26,038 bases of DNA from Actinomycetota bacterium (GCA_009700405.1 WLMD01000007.1:1-26038), one strand, 5' to 3'; shown: positions 16,066 to 24,053, numbered from the stretch's first letter. The notes: a model not told the origin generated them from the sequence alone. A program made the numbers and translations.

Positions 16066-16967
16066 CGCGATCCTACAAAATCCATAAAAATCTCCTCTAG
16101 GGATGACTCTTGTGTCCGAACTTCCGTGACGTTGAGTTCTACGGCACGCCTGAGAAGTTCATACTCAGATCCGCTAACAACGCATTTCAGGGCACCATTT
16201 ACAATCGTGATTTCTTCAATGTTTTTCACAGCTTCGAAATCGCTATAACTGACTGGCTTATCGAAGATTAGATCTACCTTCTTCCGTGCCTTATTCTTCA
16301 GCGCAGCAATCTCATCAATGAGAACGATTCTGCCTTTATCAATAATCGCTATTCGGTGGGCTAAATGCTCGACTTCACTCAACACGTGTGACGAGAGAAT
16401 TACAGAAGCACCACGTTGAATCGTTTCATCGAGTAATTTCTCAAATTCTCTCTGGACCAAGGGATCAAGGCCGCTTGTTGGTTCGTCTAAGAAGAGGACA
16501 TCTGGCGAGTGCATAAAGGCTTGGACCACACTTACCTTCTGTCGATTTCCCTTTGATAACCCACGAATCTGTTGCTCAAGGTCTAAATCTAATCGTTCGC
16601 CAAGATTCAAGATTGCCGAACTCAAATCCAGATTGCGCATTCCTGCAATGAATTGCAGATACCCACGGGCAGTGTAATTATCATATGTTGCTGCAATGCC
16701 TGGGAGGTAGCCGATTCTCCTACGGAGTTCAGAATTGGGTTTCAATGCATCCACACCGAGTATCTGCGCGTTACCGCTCGTAGCCTTGATAAGTCCCAAC
16801 ACTGTGCGAATAGCTGTCGTTTTCCCTGCTCCGTTTGGGCCAAGAAAACCGAAGACCTCTCCACGATAAACGTCGAAAGTTACATCTTCGATGCCGCGAG
16901 TGGTTCCATAGTATTTTGTTAAATGCTCGAACCTCACAGTTACCTCACGTTCGTTAGTGAAGTTCAT
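16062..16967 (-). CDS. ABC transporter ATPase of an ABC-2 exporter
   Basis: A 301-residue ATPase of the CcmA/DrrA-like class. Walker A GPNGAGKTT (43-51), a signature in the variant form LSKGNRQK (137-144), Walker B LFLDEPTSGLDP (158-169) and switch His in LSSHVLSE are present. The segment GYLPGIAATYDNYTARGYL is typical of this class. The last 80 residues form the regulatory C-terminal region ending in SLEEIFMDFVG. The start has GGGGGA 6 nt upstream. It follows the eRF1-like gene by 46 nt, so the three genes may share a transcript. Confidence 0.92.
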   Translation of the reverse strand: MNFTNEREVTVRFEHLTKYYGTTRGIEDVTFDVYRGEVFGFLGPNGAGKTTAIRTVLGLIKATSGNAQILGVDALKPNSELRRRIGYLPGIAATYDNYTARGYLQFIAGMRNLDLSSAILNLGERLDLDLEQQIRGLSKGNRQKVSVVQAFMHSPDVLFLDEPTSGLDPLVQREFEKLLDETIQRGASVILSSHVLSEVEHLAHRIAIIDKGRIVLIDEIAALKNKARKKVDLIFDKPVSYSDFEAVKNIEEITIVNGALKCVVSGSEYELLRRAVELNVTEVRTQESSLEEIFMDFVGSR

Positions 16968-17013
16968 ACAATCCCCCGACCTAATAATTCCGCCATGGCG
17001 CTTTGGTTTCTTA

Positions 17014-17436
17014 CTAGTTCAGCCCATGCCGATGCTCATCGAACCATCTGCGCGCCAATGCCAAGATTTCTGGTTCCGACATGGCATCAAGGTTTGTATC
17101 AATCGCATCAACAACTTTCTCCGCGATCAGTGGATGTTTTCTTTCTAAATACTGAACCAAGTGCATCATTTCACTGGCTTTTCCGTGACCGTGACCAATC
17201 AATAGAATTTGGCCAGCACCATTGATGGCCTGTGAGATATTCTCAAAGTAAATTCCTGTTTCGTGTTGCTCACCAGAGCCCTTAATATTTGGATCAAGAC
17301 GGAAATGTCGCCTATCCTCTTTTACCGGTGCGAAAATTTTCTCCGGCTTGCTACCTTTTTCTATTCCCGTTGCCCAAATATGAGTTTCGTTGTGAGTAAC
17401 TGTCAGAACGATAAATTTTCCAGCGATGTCAGTCAT
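17014..17436 (-). CDS. eRF1-like (baeRF / L7Ae-fold) protein, putative ribosome-associated factor
   Basis: A 140-residue soluble protein that matches, from recall, small bacterial proteins labelled translational machinery protein or baeRF. These resemble the C-terminal domain of eRF1/Dom34 (L7Ae-like fold). Visible hallmarks are an N-terminal strand FIVLTVTHNETHIWA, the segment IKGSGEQHETGIYFENISQAI (51-71), the strand ILLIGHGHGK (77-86), then a helix, IAEKVVDAIDTNL and EILALARRWF near the end. It lacks a GGQ release motif, so peptide release is not implied. AGAGG lies 7 nt before the ATG. A role in ribosome rescue or stress is inference. Its possible link to the ABC exporter downstream is positional only. 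Confidence 0.65.
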   Translation of the reverse strand: MTDIAGKFIVLTVTHNETHIWATGIEKGSKPEKIFAPVKEDRRHFRLDPNIKGSGEQHETGIYFENISQAINGAGQILLIGHGHGKASEMMHLVQYLERKHPLIAEKVVDAIDTNLDAMSEPEILALARRWFDEHRHGLN

Positions 17437-17577
17437 TGGACGCCTCTTTCAAAGGTTGATATTTCACGATAGAGCAAAGTTTTCTCAGCGAAAAGACTTA
17501 AGAAATGGGTTAGCACTTAACTGACGGTGAGATCAGGCACTACAAGAAATTGAAGAAGATAATGTTTGAGCACAGAC

Positions 17578-17610
17578 AAAGGCCCTCGAACCGTGGGCTC
17601 AAGGGCCTTT
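17578..17610 (-). terminator. Strong hairpin terminator ending a minus-strand transcript
   Basis: The outer arms AAAGGCCCT/AGGGCCTTT are perfect. On the minus strand the inner bases continue the stem with two G-U pairs up to a 3-nt loop, giving about 15 contiguous pairs. The same positions are A-C clashes on the plus strand, so the hairpin is made for minus-strand RNA. The tail (TTTGTCTGTGC) is only moderately T-rich. It lies about 315 nt downstream of the acetyltransferase stop. Confidence 0.7.
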
Positions 17611-17849
17611 GCCTATGTCGCATCCTTAATCGCTGAAGGTTAAACCCTATTTAGCTTGAGGCCGACGATGAACCCCTGCACAACTACCAACTCAGTTGCC
17701 TAAGTTTGGCTCGCGACGTGATGCCCGACTCGAATCTCTGTTCCCCAATTCCCATATCGTCCTATGTTTATCGCTTATTACTAAGCGATTAGAACTGTTT
17801 ACTGATCCGAATCTTAATTATCTAGATCGTGGATCCAAATAACTAAGAC
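17578..17849 (-). ncRNA. Candidate structured small RNA or long 3' UTR
   Basis: The only gene-free stretch over 300 bases (17437-17924) holds no plausible protein on either strand, yet it is structured. On the minus strand there is a promoter-like pair, TTGACG (17885-17880) and TAGAAA (17861-17856), with 18 nt between. Then comes a perfect 8-bp hairpin with a GUAA (GNRA) loop at 17770-17789, and the terminator at 17578-17610. The AGCGATTA of that hairpin can also pair in principle with TAATCGCT 150 nt away (17627-17634). The predicted RNA is about 270 nt. I could not match it to tmRNA, RNase P RNA, SRP RNA or a riboswitch. It could equally be the 3' UTR of the acetyltransferase gene. Confidence 0.35.
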
Positions 17850-17855
17850 AAGTAA

Positions 17856-17885
17856 TTTCTACTCCTGTGCAGTTTTATCCGTCAA
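17856..17885 (-). promoter_or_regulatory. Promoter-like element before the candidate RNA
   Basis: Minus strand: TTGACG, 18 nt, TAGAAA, followed about 7 nt later by the proposed start. It lies 40 nt beyond the acetyltransferase stop, inside the gene-free gap. The match to a sigma-70-type consensus is good at -35 and fair at -10. Confidence 0.35.
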
Positions 17886-17924
17886 GAGATTTCAAAAAAA
17901 ATCCTAATCTTGGGGGGTTAATTC

Positions 17925-18482
17925 TCAATGCTGCAGAATCCGATATCTCATGCCTTCTCCGCCGCCCGATATTTCTGGTTTTGTAAACTGCTCTAAGAGC
18001 ACTCCACCGTTTTTAAGTATCACTTGTTGCGATGCAAGATTATCTATATTCGTTGTGACTTCCACAAAAGGCATATTTAAAGGCTCTATTTCAATTAGCA
18101 TCTGTCGCAGTGCTTCTGTTGCATAACCAAGTCCACGCTTCCAAGGAAAGACTGCATATCCAATATGACCAAGGCAATGGGGCGGCAGTTCGGTGCTTCC
18201 CTTCTTCCATCGGAAATTAATTGTTCCGCAAACTTCCCCGTCCCACATCCACCGATAAAAACCCGGTAGGCGCGGAACTGATGCGCCATTTGGCAATTTA
18301 ATATTCCCGGCAATCCCCTCTGGGTCATCAAGCTTTGCAATAAAAGCTGGAATATCTTTTACGGTTTCGTCGAGGTCTTCAATTTCGCTCTTATAGAAAG
18401 TTTCCTCAGGCATGGCAGACAGCCGAACTAATGCCGAACGATAACTTTCGAAGTGTTGGGCTTCGGGTTTGATGAGAAGCAA
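17925..18482 (-). CDS. GNAT family N-acetyltransferase
   Basis: A 185-residue cytoplasmic acetyltransferase that would move an acetyl group from acetyl-CoA to an amine. The CoA-binding motif A is clear: IGYAVFPWKRGLGYATEAL (107-125), with the R-x-x-G-x-A loop at Arg116-Ala121. Motif B (VEVTTNIDNLASQQVILKNGG) follows, in which Asn and the LKNGG turn are typical. The start is TTG; no ATG exists before residue 24, and residues 1-23 look like genuine family sequence. It begins 6 nt after the stop of the secreted-protein gene and is probably translated by coupling. The acceptor is unknown. The closest style is RimJ/RimL-like small-molecule or protein acetyltransferases. Confidence 0.85.
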   Translation of the reverse strand: MLLIKPEAQHFESYRSALVRLSAMPEETFYKSEIEDLDETVKDIPAFIAKLDDPEGIAGNIKLPNGASVPRLPGFYRWMWDGEVCGTINFRWKKGSTELPPHCLGHIGYAVFPWKRGLGYATEALRQMLIEIEPLNMPFVEVTTNIDNLASQQVILKNGGVLLEQFTKPEISGGGEGMRYRILQH

Positions 18483-18488
18483 ATTCGA

Positions 18489-18980
18489 CTACTTCTTCTT
18501 GTATCCCGTTGGGCACTTTGGTTTTGTACCAGAAACCTTCTTGGTCTTTTTAGCTTTAACGCACGTAATAGTTGTTCGCGAGTTCGCTAATTGTTCAAGA
18601 TTTGTGATCATGACTTGAAATTCGCCTGTTTCTTCATCGGCGTAACTGTCCATCGCATCCAAATCTGATGTTGCGCTAAGCATGCTTGCATCAATGACTC
18701 GTCGCACCTCGTTATAGTCTTTCAAGATAATGTCGATATTCAAAAGTACGTAAGAGTCTACGGGGTGTTTCTTCTTGACTGCCATGATACGTGCGTATTG
18801 AGCATCGAACATAGGATTGTATTTACCTTGGATGAAGGTAACTTGGTCTGCCCTAGACAGCGTAGGTGTTACGGATTCTGTCGAGGTAGGTGTCGGTGTT
18901 GGATCATCAGCAACAGCCTGATTGGTTCCGAGAATCGCCAGTGAAAGCACTAATGTGAAAAGTCTGCGGCTAAGTTTCAT
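18489..18980 (-). CDS. Secreted protein with C-terminal CPxGY tail, function unknown
   Basis: A 163-residue exported protein. The signal peptide (MKLSRRLFTLVLSLAILG, cleavage near AVA/DD, residue 24) is followed by a Pro/Thr-rich linker (27-40) and a helical region of about 100 residues with a KHPVDSYVLLNID segment. The end is a basic tail: ITCVKAKKTKKVSG, then CPTGYKKK (156-163) with Cys140 and Cys156. No anchor, LPXTG or lipobox is present. I recall near-identical tails on many secreted proteins of acI actinobacteria, with unknown role. The tail is similar to the end of the larger secreted protein at 12389-13567. The gene starts next to a divergent membrane-protein gene and is followed 6 nt later by the acetyltransferase. 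Confidence 0.75.
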   Translation of the reverse strand: MKLSRRLFTLVLSLAILGTNQAVADDPTPTPTSTESVTPTLSRADQVTFIQGKYNPMFDAQYARIMAVKKKHPVDSYVLLNIDIILKDYNEVRRVIDASMLSATSDLDAMDSYADEETGEFQVMITNLEQLANSRTTITCVKAKKTKKVSGTKPKCPTGYKKK

Positions 18981-19099
18981 GACTTGAGATTACTCAATGT
19001 AACAACCAAAATTCAGGCTAAAAGCCAAGAAGTGATGCTTCACACCCCCTCATTTGCACTACTTTCTTCTAATCTGAGATTCCAAACTAGAGTCAGGGG

Positions 19100-20284
19100 A
19101 TGAGAAGAGATACCTGGCACCGGTATGCCCACATCCCAACCCCGATTTATCTTCTTTCCCTCATTATTGCCATGCCATGGATTAGGCAGAGTTCTGACCC
19201 TAAATGGATTCTCGTCCATCTTCTCCTTTTGGGGGCAATAACAAACCTAATTTTCGTATGGAGTTCTCATTTCACTTTCACTATGTTGCGCCTTCCTGCG
19301 ACCAGCGATCGCAAACCTTATTTAGTCCGCGTTATTTTTCTAAATGTTGGAGTCGTTTTAATAATCACGGGAAAGATTCAGGAAATCAAATTCCTGATGG
19401 TATTGGGCGCCGTATTAGTCGTCATCAGCGCAAGCCTTCACGCCCAATCACTCTTTAAGCATATGTCTAAAGCACTGCCATCTCGCTTCAAGAGAATTCC
19501 TCGCTTCTATATCGTTAGTGCGCTCTTCCTGGTTCTTGGAGGAACCTTAGGAGGATTTCTCTCACAAGGGTTAAAAGGCGAAACTCAATATCAACTCCTA
19601 TTTGCACATTACTCAGCGAATATCTTCGGTTGGATTGGCATTACCGTGGCCGGGACACTCATTACTTTAATTCCAACAATGTTGCGGACTCAATTGCCAG
19701 TGCTTGCTGAGAGGCGGGGCTATAAGTCTTTTCCCTGGCTAGTTCTCTCGACACTGCTCATGATGTCAGGTGCGCTGTCAGATCGGCGAATGCTCTCAGC
19801 TGGCGCAGTTCTCATGTTTATGGGTGCTTGGCTCTACCTCTTATCTCCGCACTTTTCACTGCTTCTTAAGAGAAACAATCCTTTCTCAATTCTTAGCACT
19901 TTCTCGTCCAATGCTTGGTTGCTGATCTCAGCGTTATCTCTTGCAATTGACCTTATAACTGAGTCAACATGGAAGGTAGTTAATCATCGCGCCGAATCCC
20001 TAATCTTCATGCTCGGAATTGGTTTCGCTCTGCAGATAGGGCTTGGGGCGCTTTCATACCTGATTCCAGTTGTACTTGGCGGTGGCCCTGAGAATGCGCG
20101 AATGAATGTTGCAGTTTCGGAGCGTTTCAAATCTTTGCGACTGATATTTCTTAACGTGGGTCTTTTTTTACTGATAACAAATCTATCTCGATCAATATTC
20201 TTATTTGGTGGGGCCCTTATTGCACTATCTCTCATGGTGAATCTTTTATTATTAGGTTCTCTGCGTCCTGCCAAACGTTCTTAG
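19100..20284 (+). CDS. Polytopic membrane protein like the membrane module of actinobacterial multicopper oxidases
   Basis: A 394-residue protein with about 12 hydrophobic segments. The segments VHLLLLGAITNLIFVWSSHF (residues 39-58), the His of SASLHAQSL, LFAHYSANIFGWIGITVAGT and LIPTMLRTQLP strongly recall the N-terminal membrane half of large actinobacterial multicopper oxidase/copper nitrite reductase-like proteins. No cupredoxin domain follows here. Conserved-looking intramembrane His residues (His40, His57, His114, His170) could bind haem or copper, as in NnrS-like or haem-copper oxidase-like folds. The start has AGGGG immediately before the ATG. It stands alone on the plus strand and converges on the MFS gene, with 4 nt between stops. 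The homology is from recall; the function is unknown. Confidence 0.65.
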   Translation: MRRDTWHRYAHIPTPIYLLSLIIAMPWIRQSSDPKWILVHLLLLGAITNLIFVWSSHFTFTMLRLPATSDRKPYLVRVIFLNVGVVLIITGKIQEIKFLMVLGAVLVVISASLHAQSLFKHMSKALPSRFKRIPRFYIVSALFLVLGGTLGGFLSQGLKGETQYQLLFAHYSANIFGWIGITVAGTLITLIPTMLRTQLPVLAERRGYKSFPWLVLSTLLMMSGALSDRRMLSAGAVLMFMGAWLYLLSPHFSLLLKRNNPFSILSTFSSNAWLLISALSLAIDLITESTWKVVNHRAESLIFMLGIGFALQIGLGALSYLIPVVLGGGPENARMNVAVSERFKSLRLIFLNVGLFLLITNLSRSIFLFGGALIALSLMVNLLLLGSLRPAKRS

Positions 20285-20288
20285 TATC

Positions 20289-21515
20289 TCAATTCTCCAC
20301 TCGAGCGGGAAGTTTTAATCTAAGAGCAAAGAAGCTTACGGTAGCTAGACCAATTACCAAGCCCGCGATCCAGACCCATTCCAAACCTGCACCTAGCAAA
20401 GTCCCTGCCACCATCGGCCCAATAATTGCCGCAATCTGCCAGCTGTTCGCTGATGCTGAGTTGTATCGGCCGCGTAAATGGATAGGTGCCAACTGATTCA
20501 CTATCGATGGCATAACTGGTGACCAAACCATCTCGCCCATTGCAAATATCAATTGGCAGATGATTATCATTAAAATTGCCAAGCCTGAAATCAAACCTGA
20601 TAACGCAAGGGCAACCCAGGCTCCAAGCCACAGTAACGCAGCAAGAGCAATTGATTTTGCTCTATCGAATTTCTGAAGTTTCTTAACTACCCACAGTTGA
20701 AAGAGCGCGATAAAAATTGTATTGGCTGCATATGCCCACGCGATATTCGACGGTTTAACGTGCGCAACTAACGTGGCGAAAGAGGCAAACCCAACTTCCA
20801 GCTGTGCGTAGCCCAACAAGGTCGTAGCAGTTGCAACAATCCACACCTTTACAAACACGCGATCTTGCAATACTTCAGACCATCCACCAGAGCGCTCGGA
20901 GTTCTCTTTTCTCTCTTGCTTGCTGCGCCTCCCAACATCTCTGAGGAACAGCGCAACTATCAGATAGACGAAATAGGAGATTCCATCACCGCGGAATAAC
21001 CATTCGAAAGTATGTGGCTGAGTGAGAGAAACAAAAGCTGAAGAAATAATTCCGCCTATGCCAATTCCAAGGTTAAGCAATGCAAATTGAGAACCGAAAT
21101 AACGTTCCCTTTGTGCATCCGTTGTTAATTCAGTTGCGATTGCACTTTGACTAGGCCACATTGCAGATTGGCCGATTGCACAAATTGACATGACCAAGAA
21201 TCCGCGGCTAGCTGTATGGACTGATGACTGTTCAAAATAGCCAATTCCGGAGACTACAAGCGACACGAGCAGAACAGGCTTGGGTCCCCAATGGTCAATG
21301 AGATTGCCAATTAATGGAGAGACAGATAGGGATACAAGCGCACCGAAGCCAACAATTACACCTGTAATTGCCGAACTAATCCCACGAACATTATGAAGAT
21401 AGACGAACAAATAGGGCAAAACTAAACCATTGCCAATTGCGGATAAGAGCACTCCCATTAATAAAACTCTTGCCTGGAATGAAAGATGTTCAGGGGTTTT
21501 TGCTGATCCAGGCAT
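20289..21515 (-). CDS. MFS drug-exporter-like transporter (DHA1 type)
   Basis: A 408-residue membrane protein with 12 predicted helices. The first helix region GNGLVLPYLFVYLHNVRGIS, motif A as GNLIDHWGPKPVLL (70-83) and a motif-C-like Gly-rich helix (LLNLGIGIGGIISS) resemble MdtH/YfcJ-like multidrug exporters. A charged linker (about 198-212, RRSKQERKENSERSGG) separates the halves. It starts 26 nt after the Gfo/Idh/MocA stop on the same strand and so may be the last gene of the FKBP-mmsA-oxidoreductase chain. The substrate is unknown; export of a metabolite cannot be excluded. Confidence 0.83.
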   Translation of the reverse strand: MPGSAKTPEHLSFQARVLLMGVLLSAIGNGLVLPYLFVYLHNVRGISSAITGVIVGFGALVSLSVSPLIGNLIDHWGPKPVLLVSLVVSGIGYFEQSSVHTASRGFLVMSICAIGQSAMWPSQSAIATELTTDAQRERYFGSQFALLNLGIGIGGIISSAFVSLTQPHTFEWLFRGDGISYFVYLIVALFLRDVGRRSKQERKENSERSGGWSEVLQDRVFVKVWIVATATTLLGYAQLEVGFASFATLVAHVKPSNIAWAYAANTIFIALFQLWVVKKLQKFDRAKSIALAALLWLGAWVALALSGLISGLAILMIIICQLIFAMGEMVWSPVMPSIVNQLAPIHLRGRYNSASANSWQIAAIIGPMVAGTLLGAGLEWVWIAGLVIGLATVSFFALRLKLPARVEN

Positions 21516-21541
21516 TCGTGAAGTTTACTGCCTTTAACAGC

Positions 21542-22525
21542 CTATTCGTTGGGGTATTTGACGCCCGTTTGAGAACGAATATCGTCCATCACTTTCATAA
21601 TGGCGACAGTCTCACTGAGAGACATAATGGGGCTTTCCTTAAATCCAGAATTAATACACTCTTCAACATGAATTGCTTGGTATTGCATACCGCGACCTTC
21701 AATCTTCTCTTCATAACGCAAGAGAACATTGTTATCCACGTCGAAAACAGTAAATGGAACCTGCTCGTAGAATGAGCGTTCAATTTCAATGCGACCTTTT
21801 GTGCCATGAATCGTCGCTGAAACTGGCCCCGCAGTAACCATGCTTGTTTCCAAGATTGCATGGCTTCCGTCTTCATACTCAAAAATCATAGAAGTTATTT
21901 CGTCTACTCCTCGATCGCTTAAAGTCGCTTTCCCTGTGACGGCTTTTGGTAAGCCGAGAACGCGAACGGCAAGAGAGATTGGATAGATTCCTAGATCCAA
22001 TAGTGCGCCACCGCCGAGTTCGGGATCAGAAAGACGAGGAGCTTTAGTAACCGGCAGGTATTGACTGTGATCTCCGTAGACAATACGTGGTTTACCAATG
22101 TCTCCTTGGCTTAAGACTTTAAAAACCTCAACCATCGTGGGCAAGAAGCGAGTCCACATTGCTTCCATGACAAAGACGCCTTTGTGCTTTGCGGCCTCTT
22201 GTATAGCAATTGCTTGCTTGGCATTGAGAGTGAAGGGTTTCTCCAAGAGGAGATGCTTGCCAGCCTCGATAACAAGCAGGGCATCACGCTCGTGGAAATT
22301 CTGAGTCGTTGAGACATAGACGATATCTACTTCAGGGTCAGCAACAAGTGCTGCATAGTTTTCGTGCCGATTGGGAATACCGAATTTATCGGCAAATGCA
22401 TTGGTGCGGGCAAGGTCACGAGTTGCAACAGCCTGAATCTTCAATCCTGCGATCTGAAAATCGGTAGCAACTGTGGGCGCGATGCCCCCTGCCCCAAGAA
22501 ATCCCCAACGAAGTTCTTTAGACAT
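21542..22525 (-). CDS. Gfo/Idh/MocA family NAD(P)-dependent oxidoreductase
   Basis: A 327-residue cytoplasmic oxidoreductase. The N-terminal Rossmann fold shows GFLGAGGIA (8-16), and the catalytic-cleft motif EKP lies at 95-97 with Lys96 as the family lysine. The second domain contains GGGALLDLGIYPISLA (171-186). The overall style is closest to dimeric dihydrodiol dehydrogenase/glucose-fructose oxidoreductase-like members acting on sugars or cyclic diols. An inositol dehydrogenase (IolG) role next to mmsA is conceivable, but no other iol gene is visible. AAAGG lies 7 nt before the ATG. The gap to mmsA is 28 nt. Confidence 0.88.
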   Translation of the reverse strand: MSKELRWGFLGAGGIAPTVATDFQIAGLKIQAVATRDLARTNAFADKFGIPNRHENYAALVADPEVDIVYVSTTQNFHERDALLVIEAGKHLLLEKPFTLNAKQAIAIQEAAKHKGVFVMEAMWTRFLPTMVEVFKVLSQGDIGKPRIVYGDHSQYLPVTKAPRLSDPELGGGALLDLGIYPISLAVRVLGLPKAVTGKATLSDRGVDEITSMIFEYEDGSHAILETSMVTAGPVSATIHGTKGRIEIERSFYEQVPFTVFDVDNNVLLRYEEKIEGRGMQYQAIHVEECINSGFKESPIMSLSETVAIMKVMDDIRSQTGVKYPNE

Positions 22526-22553
22526 GAATGCGCCTTTCTCTATTGCCAGCCAA

Positions 22554-24053
22554 TCAAGCGTTCTGAGGGAATCCTAGATTTATGCCACCATGACTTGGGT
22601 CAAGCCAGCGACTAGTGATTGCTTTGCCTTGAGTGTAAAAGTGAACACCTTCAGCGCCATGTGCTTTGGTATCGCCCATGAGCGAGTTCTTCCATCCGCC
22701 GAATGAGAAGTATGCAACTGGAACTGGAATGGGAACGTTAATACCAATCATTCCCACTTCAATTTCCTGCTGGAAACGACGAGCAGCGCCACCATCGTTA
22801 GTGAATATGGCAGTTCCATTGCCAAATGCTCCACTATTAATGAGAGCAACGCCTGCTTCGTAGGACTTCACGCGCACGATTGAGAGAACTGGTCCAAAAA
22901 TTTCATCGGTATAAACCTTTGATGTCGTTGGAACATTATCAATAAGGGTAGGTCCAAGCCAGAAGCCATTGGAATCCCCATCAATTTTAGTATCGCGACC
23001 ATCTACAACAACCGTTGCACCATCTGCTTTAGCGATATCGATGTATGAAGCAACTTTGTCACGGTGGACTTTAGTAACAAGTGGTCCCATGTCACACGAT
23101 CTGCGTCCATCTCCAACTTTCAAAGTCTTCATGCGAGAAACAATTTTTTCGATGAGAGCATCAGCAACTGGCTCAACTGCGACAACAACGGAAATTGCCA
23201 TACAGCGCTCTCCTGCAGATCCAAATCCTGCGTTGATAGCGGAGTCAGCTACAAGTTCGAGATCTGCATCGGGCAAGACCAACATGTGGTTCTTTGCTCC
23301 ACCAAGGGCTTGCACACGCTTTCCTGATTTTGCTCCAGTTTCATAAACATACTGCGCGATTGGAGTAGATCCAACGAAGGAAATTGCTTTCACATCAGGG
23401 TGTGTTAACAACCCATCTACGGATTCTTTATCGCCATGGAGTACGTTAAATACGCCATCTGGAAGGCCAGCTTCTTTGAGCAAAGCAGCCATCCACATTG
23501 CAGATGATGGATCTTTCTCGCTTGGCTTGAGTACAACGGTGTTTCCCGCCGCAAGAGCAATAGGGAAAAACCACATTGGAACCATTGCAGGGAAATTAAA
23601 TGGGCTAATAACTCCGACTACTCCCAGTGCCTGACGTGTTGAATAAACATCCACTCCAGTTGAAACATTCTCGGAATATTCGCCTTTCATCATATGCGGC
23701 ATGCTCGTGGCGAATTCAACAACTTCTTGTCCACGAGTAACTTCTCCCAAAGCATCAGAGAGAACTTTTCCGTGCTCGGAAGTAATGATTGCAGCGAGTT
23801 CGCCTTTACGCGCATTTAGGAGTTCGCGGAAAGCAAAAATAATCTGCTGACGACGGCCCAATGAAAGATCGCGCCATGCTGGGAATGCTGCTTTGGCACT
23901 TGCTACTGCCTTGTTGATCTCGGGACCATTTGCAAGAGATACATGTTTAGTCTCGACACCAAGGGCTGGGTCATAAACAGGTGCAGTGCGACCCGAAGTG
24001 CTTACGAACTCTGCTCCATCAATCCAATGATGAACTACAGGCAAATTAGTCAT
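22554..24053 (-). CDS. mmsA: CoA-acylating methylmalonate-semialdehyde dehydrogenase
   Basis: A 499-residue aldehyde dehydrogenase-fold enzyme converting methylmalonate semialdehyde (valine breakdown) to propionyl-CoA, or malonate semialdehyde (inositol or beta-alanine breakdown) to acetyl-CoA, with CO2 release and NADH formation. It has the MMSDH hallmarks: ISPFNFPAMVPMW (149-161), the catalytic Cys284 in GERCMAIS, and GGAKNH (251-256) where ordinary aldehyde dehydrogenases have their general-base Glu. The C-terminal FTQGKAITSRW-like segment (here FYTQGKAITSRWL) also fits. The length is typical. Its ATG shares a base with the TAA of the FKBP gene (TAATG). With prpD upstream it points to propionyl-CoA metabolism. 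IolA is the alternative name. Confidence 0.94.
   Translation of the reverse strand: MTNLPVVHHWIDGAEFVSTSGRTAPVYDPALGVETKHVSLANGPEINKAVASAKAAFPAWRDLSLGRRQQIIFAFRELLNARKGELAAIITSEHGKVLSDALGEVTRGQEVVEFATSMPHMMKGEYSENVSTGVDVYSTRQALGVVGVISPFNFPAMVPMWFFPIALAAGNTVVLKPSEKDPSSAMWMAALLKEAGLPDGVFNVLHGDKESVDGLLTHPDVKAISFVGSTPIAQYVYETGAKSGKRVQALGGAKNHMLVLPDADLELVADSAINAGFGSAGERCMAISVVVAVEPVADALIEKIVSRMKTLKVGDGRRSCDMGPLVTKVHRDKVASYIDIAKADGATVVVDGRDTKIDGDSNGFWLGPTLIDNVPTTSKVYTDEIFGPVLSIVRVKSYEAGVALINSGAFGNGTAIFTNDGGAARRFQQEIEVGMIGINVPIPVPVAYFSFGGWKNSLMGDTKAHGAEGVHFYTQGKAITSRWLDPSHGGINLGFPQNA

Noticed and set aside
17670..17705. Eleven-codon plus-strand ORF (ATGAAC...GCCTAA) in the gene-free gap
   Set aside because: No ribosome site or promoter on that strand, and the structural evidence favours minus-strand transcription.
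17578..17780. tmRNA in the gene-free gap (GGGGAACAGAGATTCGAGTCGGGCAT-like 5' resemblance on the minus strand, in two pieces GGGGAACAG and ATTCGAGTCGGG)
   Set aside because: No matching 3' acceptor half with a T arm and discriminator, no tag ORF ending in a typical Ala-rich tail, and the G-T-T-C-G-A-C core is altered.
19032..19043. GTGA-TGCT-TCAC dyad between the divergent genes as a Crp-like site
   Set aside because: The arms are only 4 bp and the spacing does not match a Crp/Fnr consensus; not enough to call.
21542..24053. Inositol catabolism cluster (iolG-iolA)
   Set aside because: MmsA and a Gfo/Idh/MocA enzyme alone are not enough; no iolB, C, D or E-like gene is present, and prpD points to propionyl-CoA instead.
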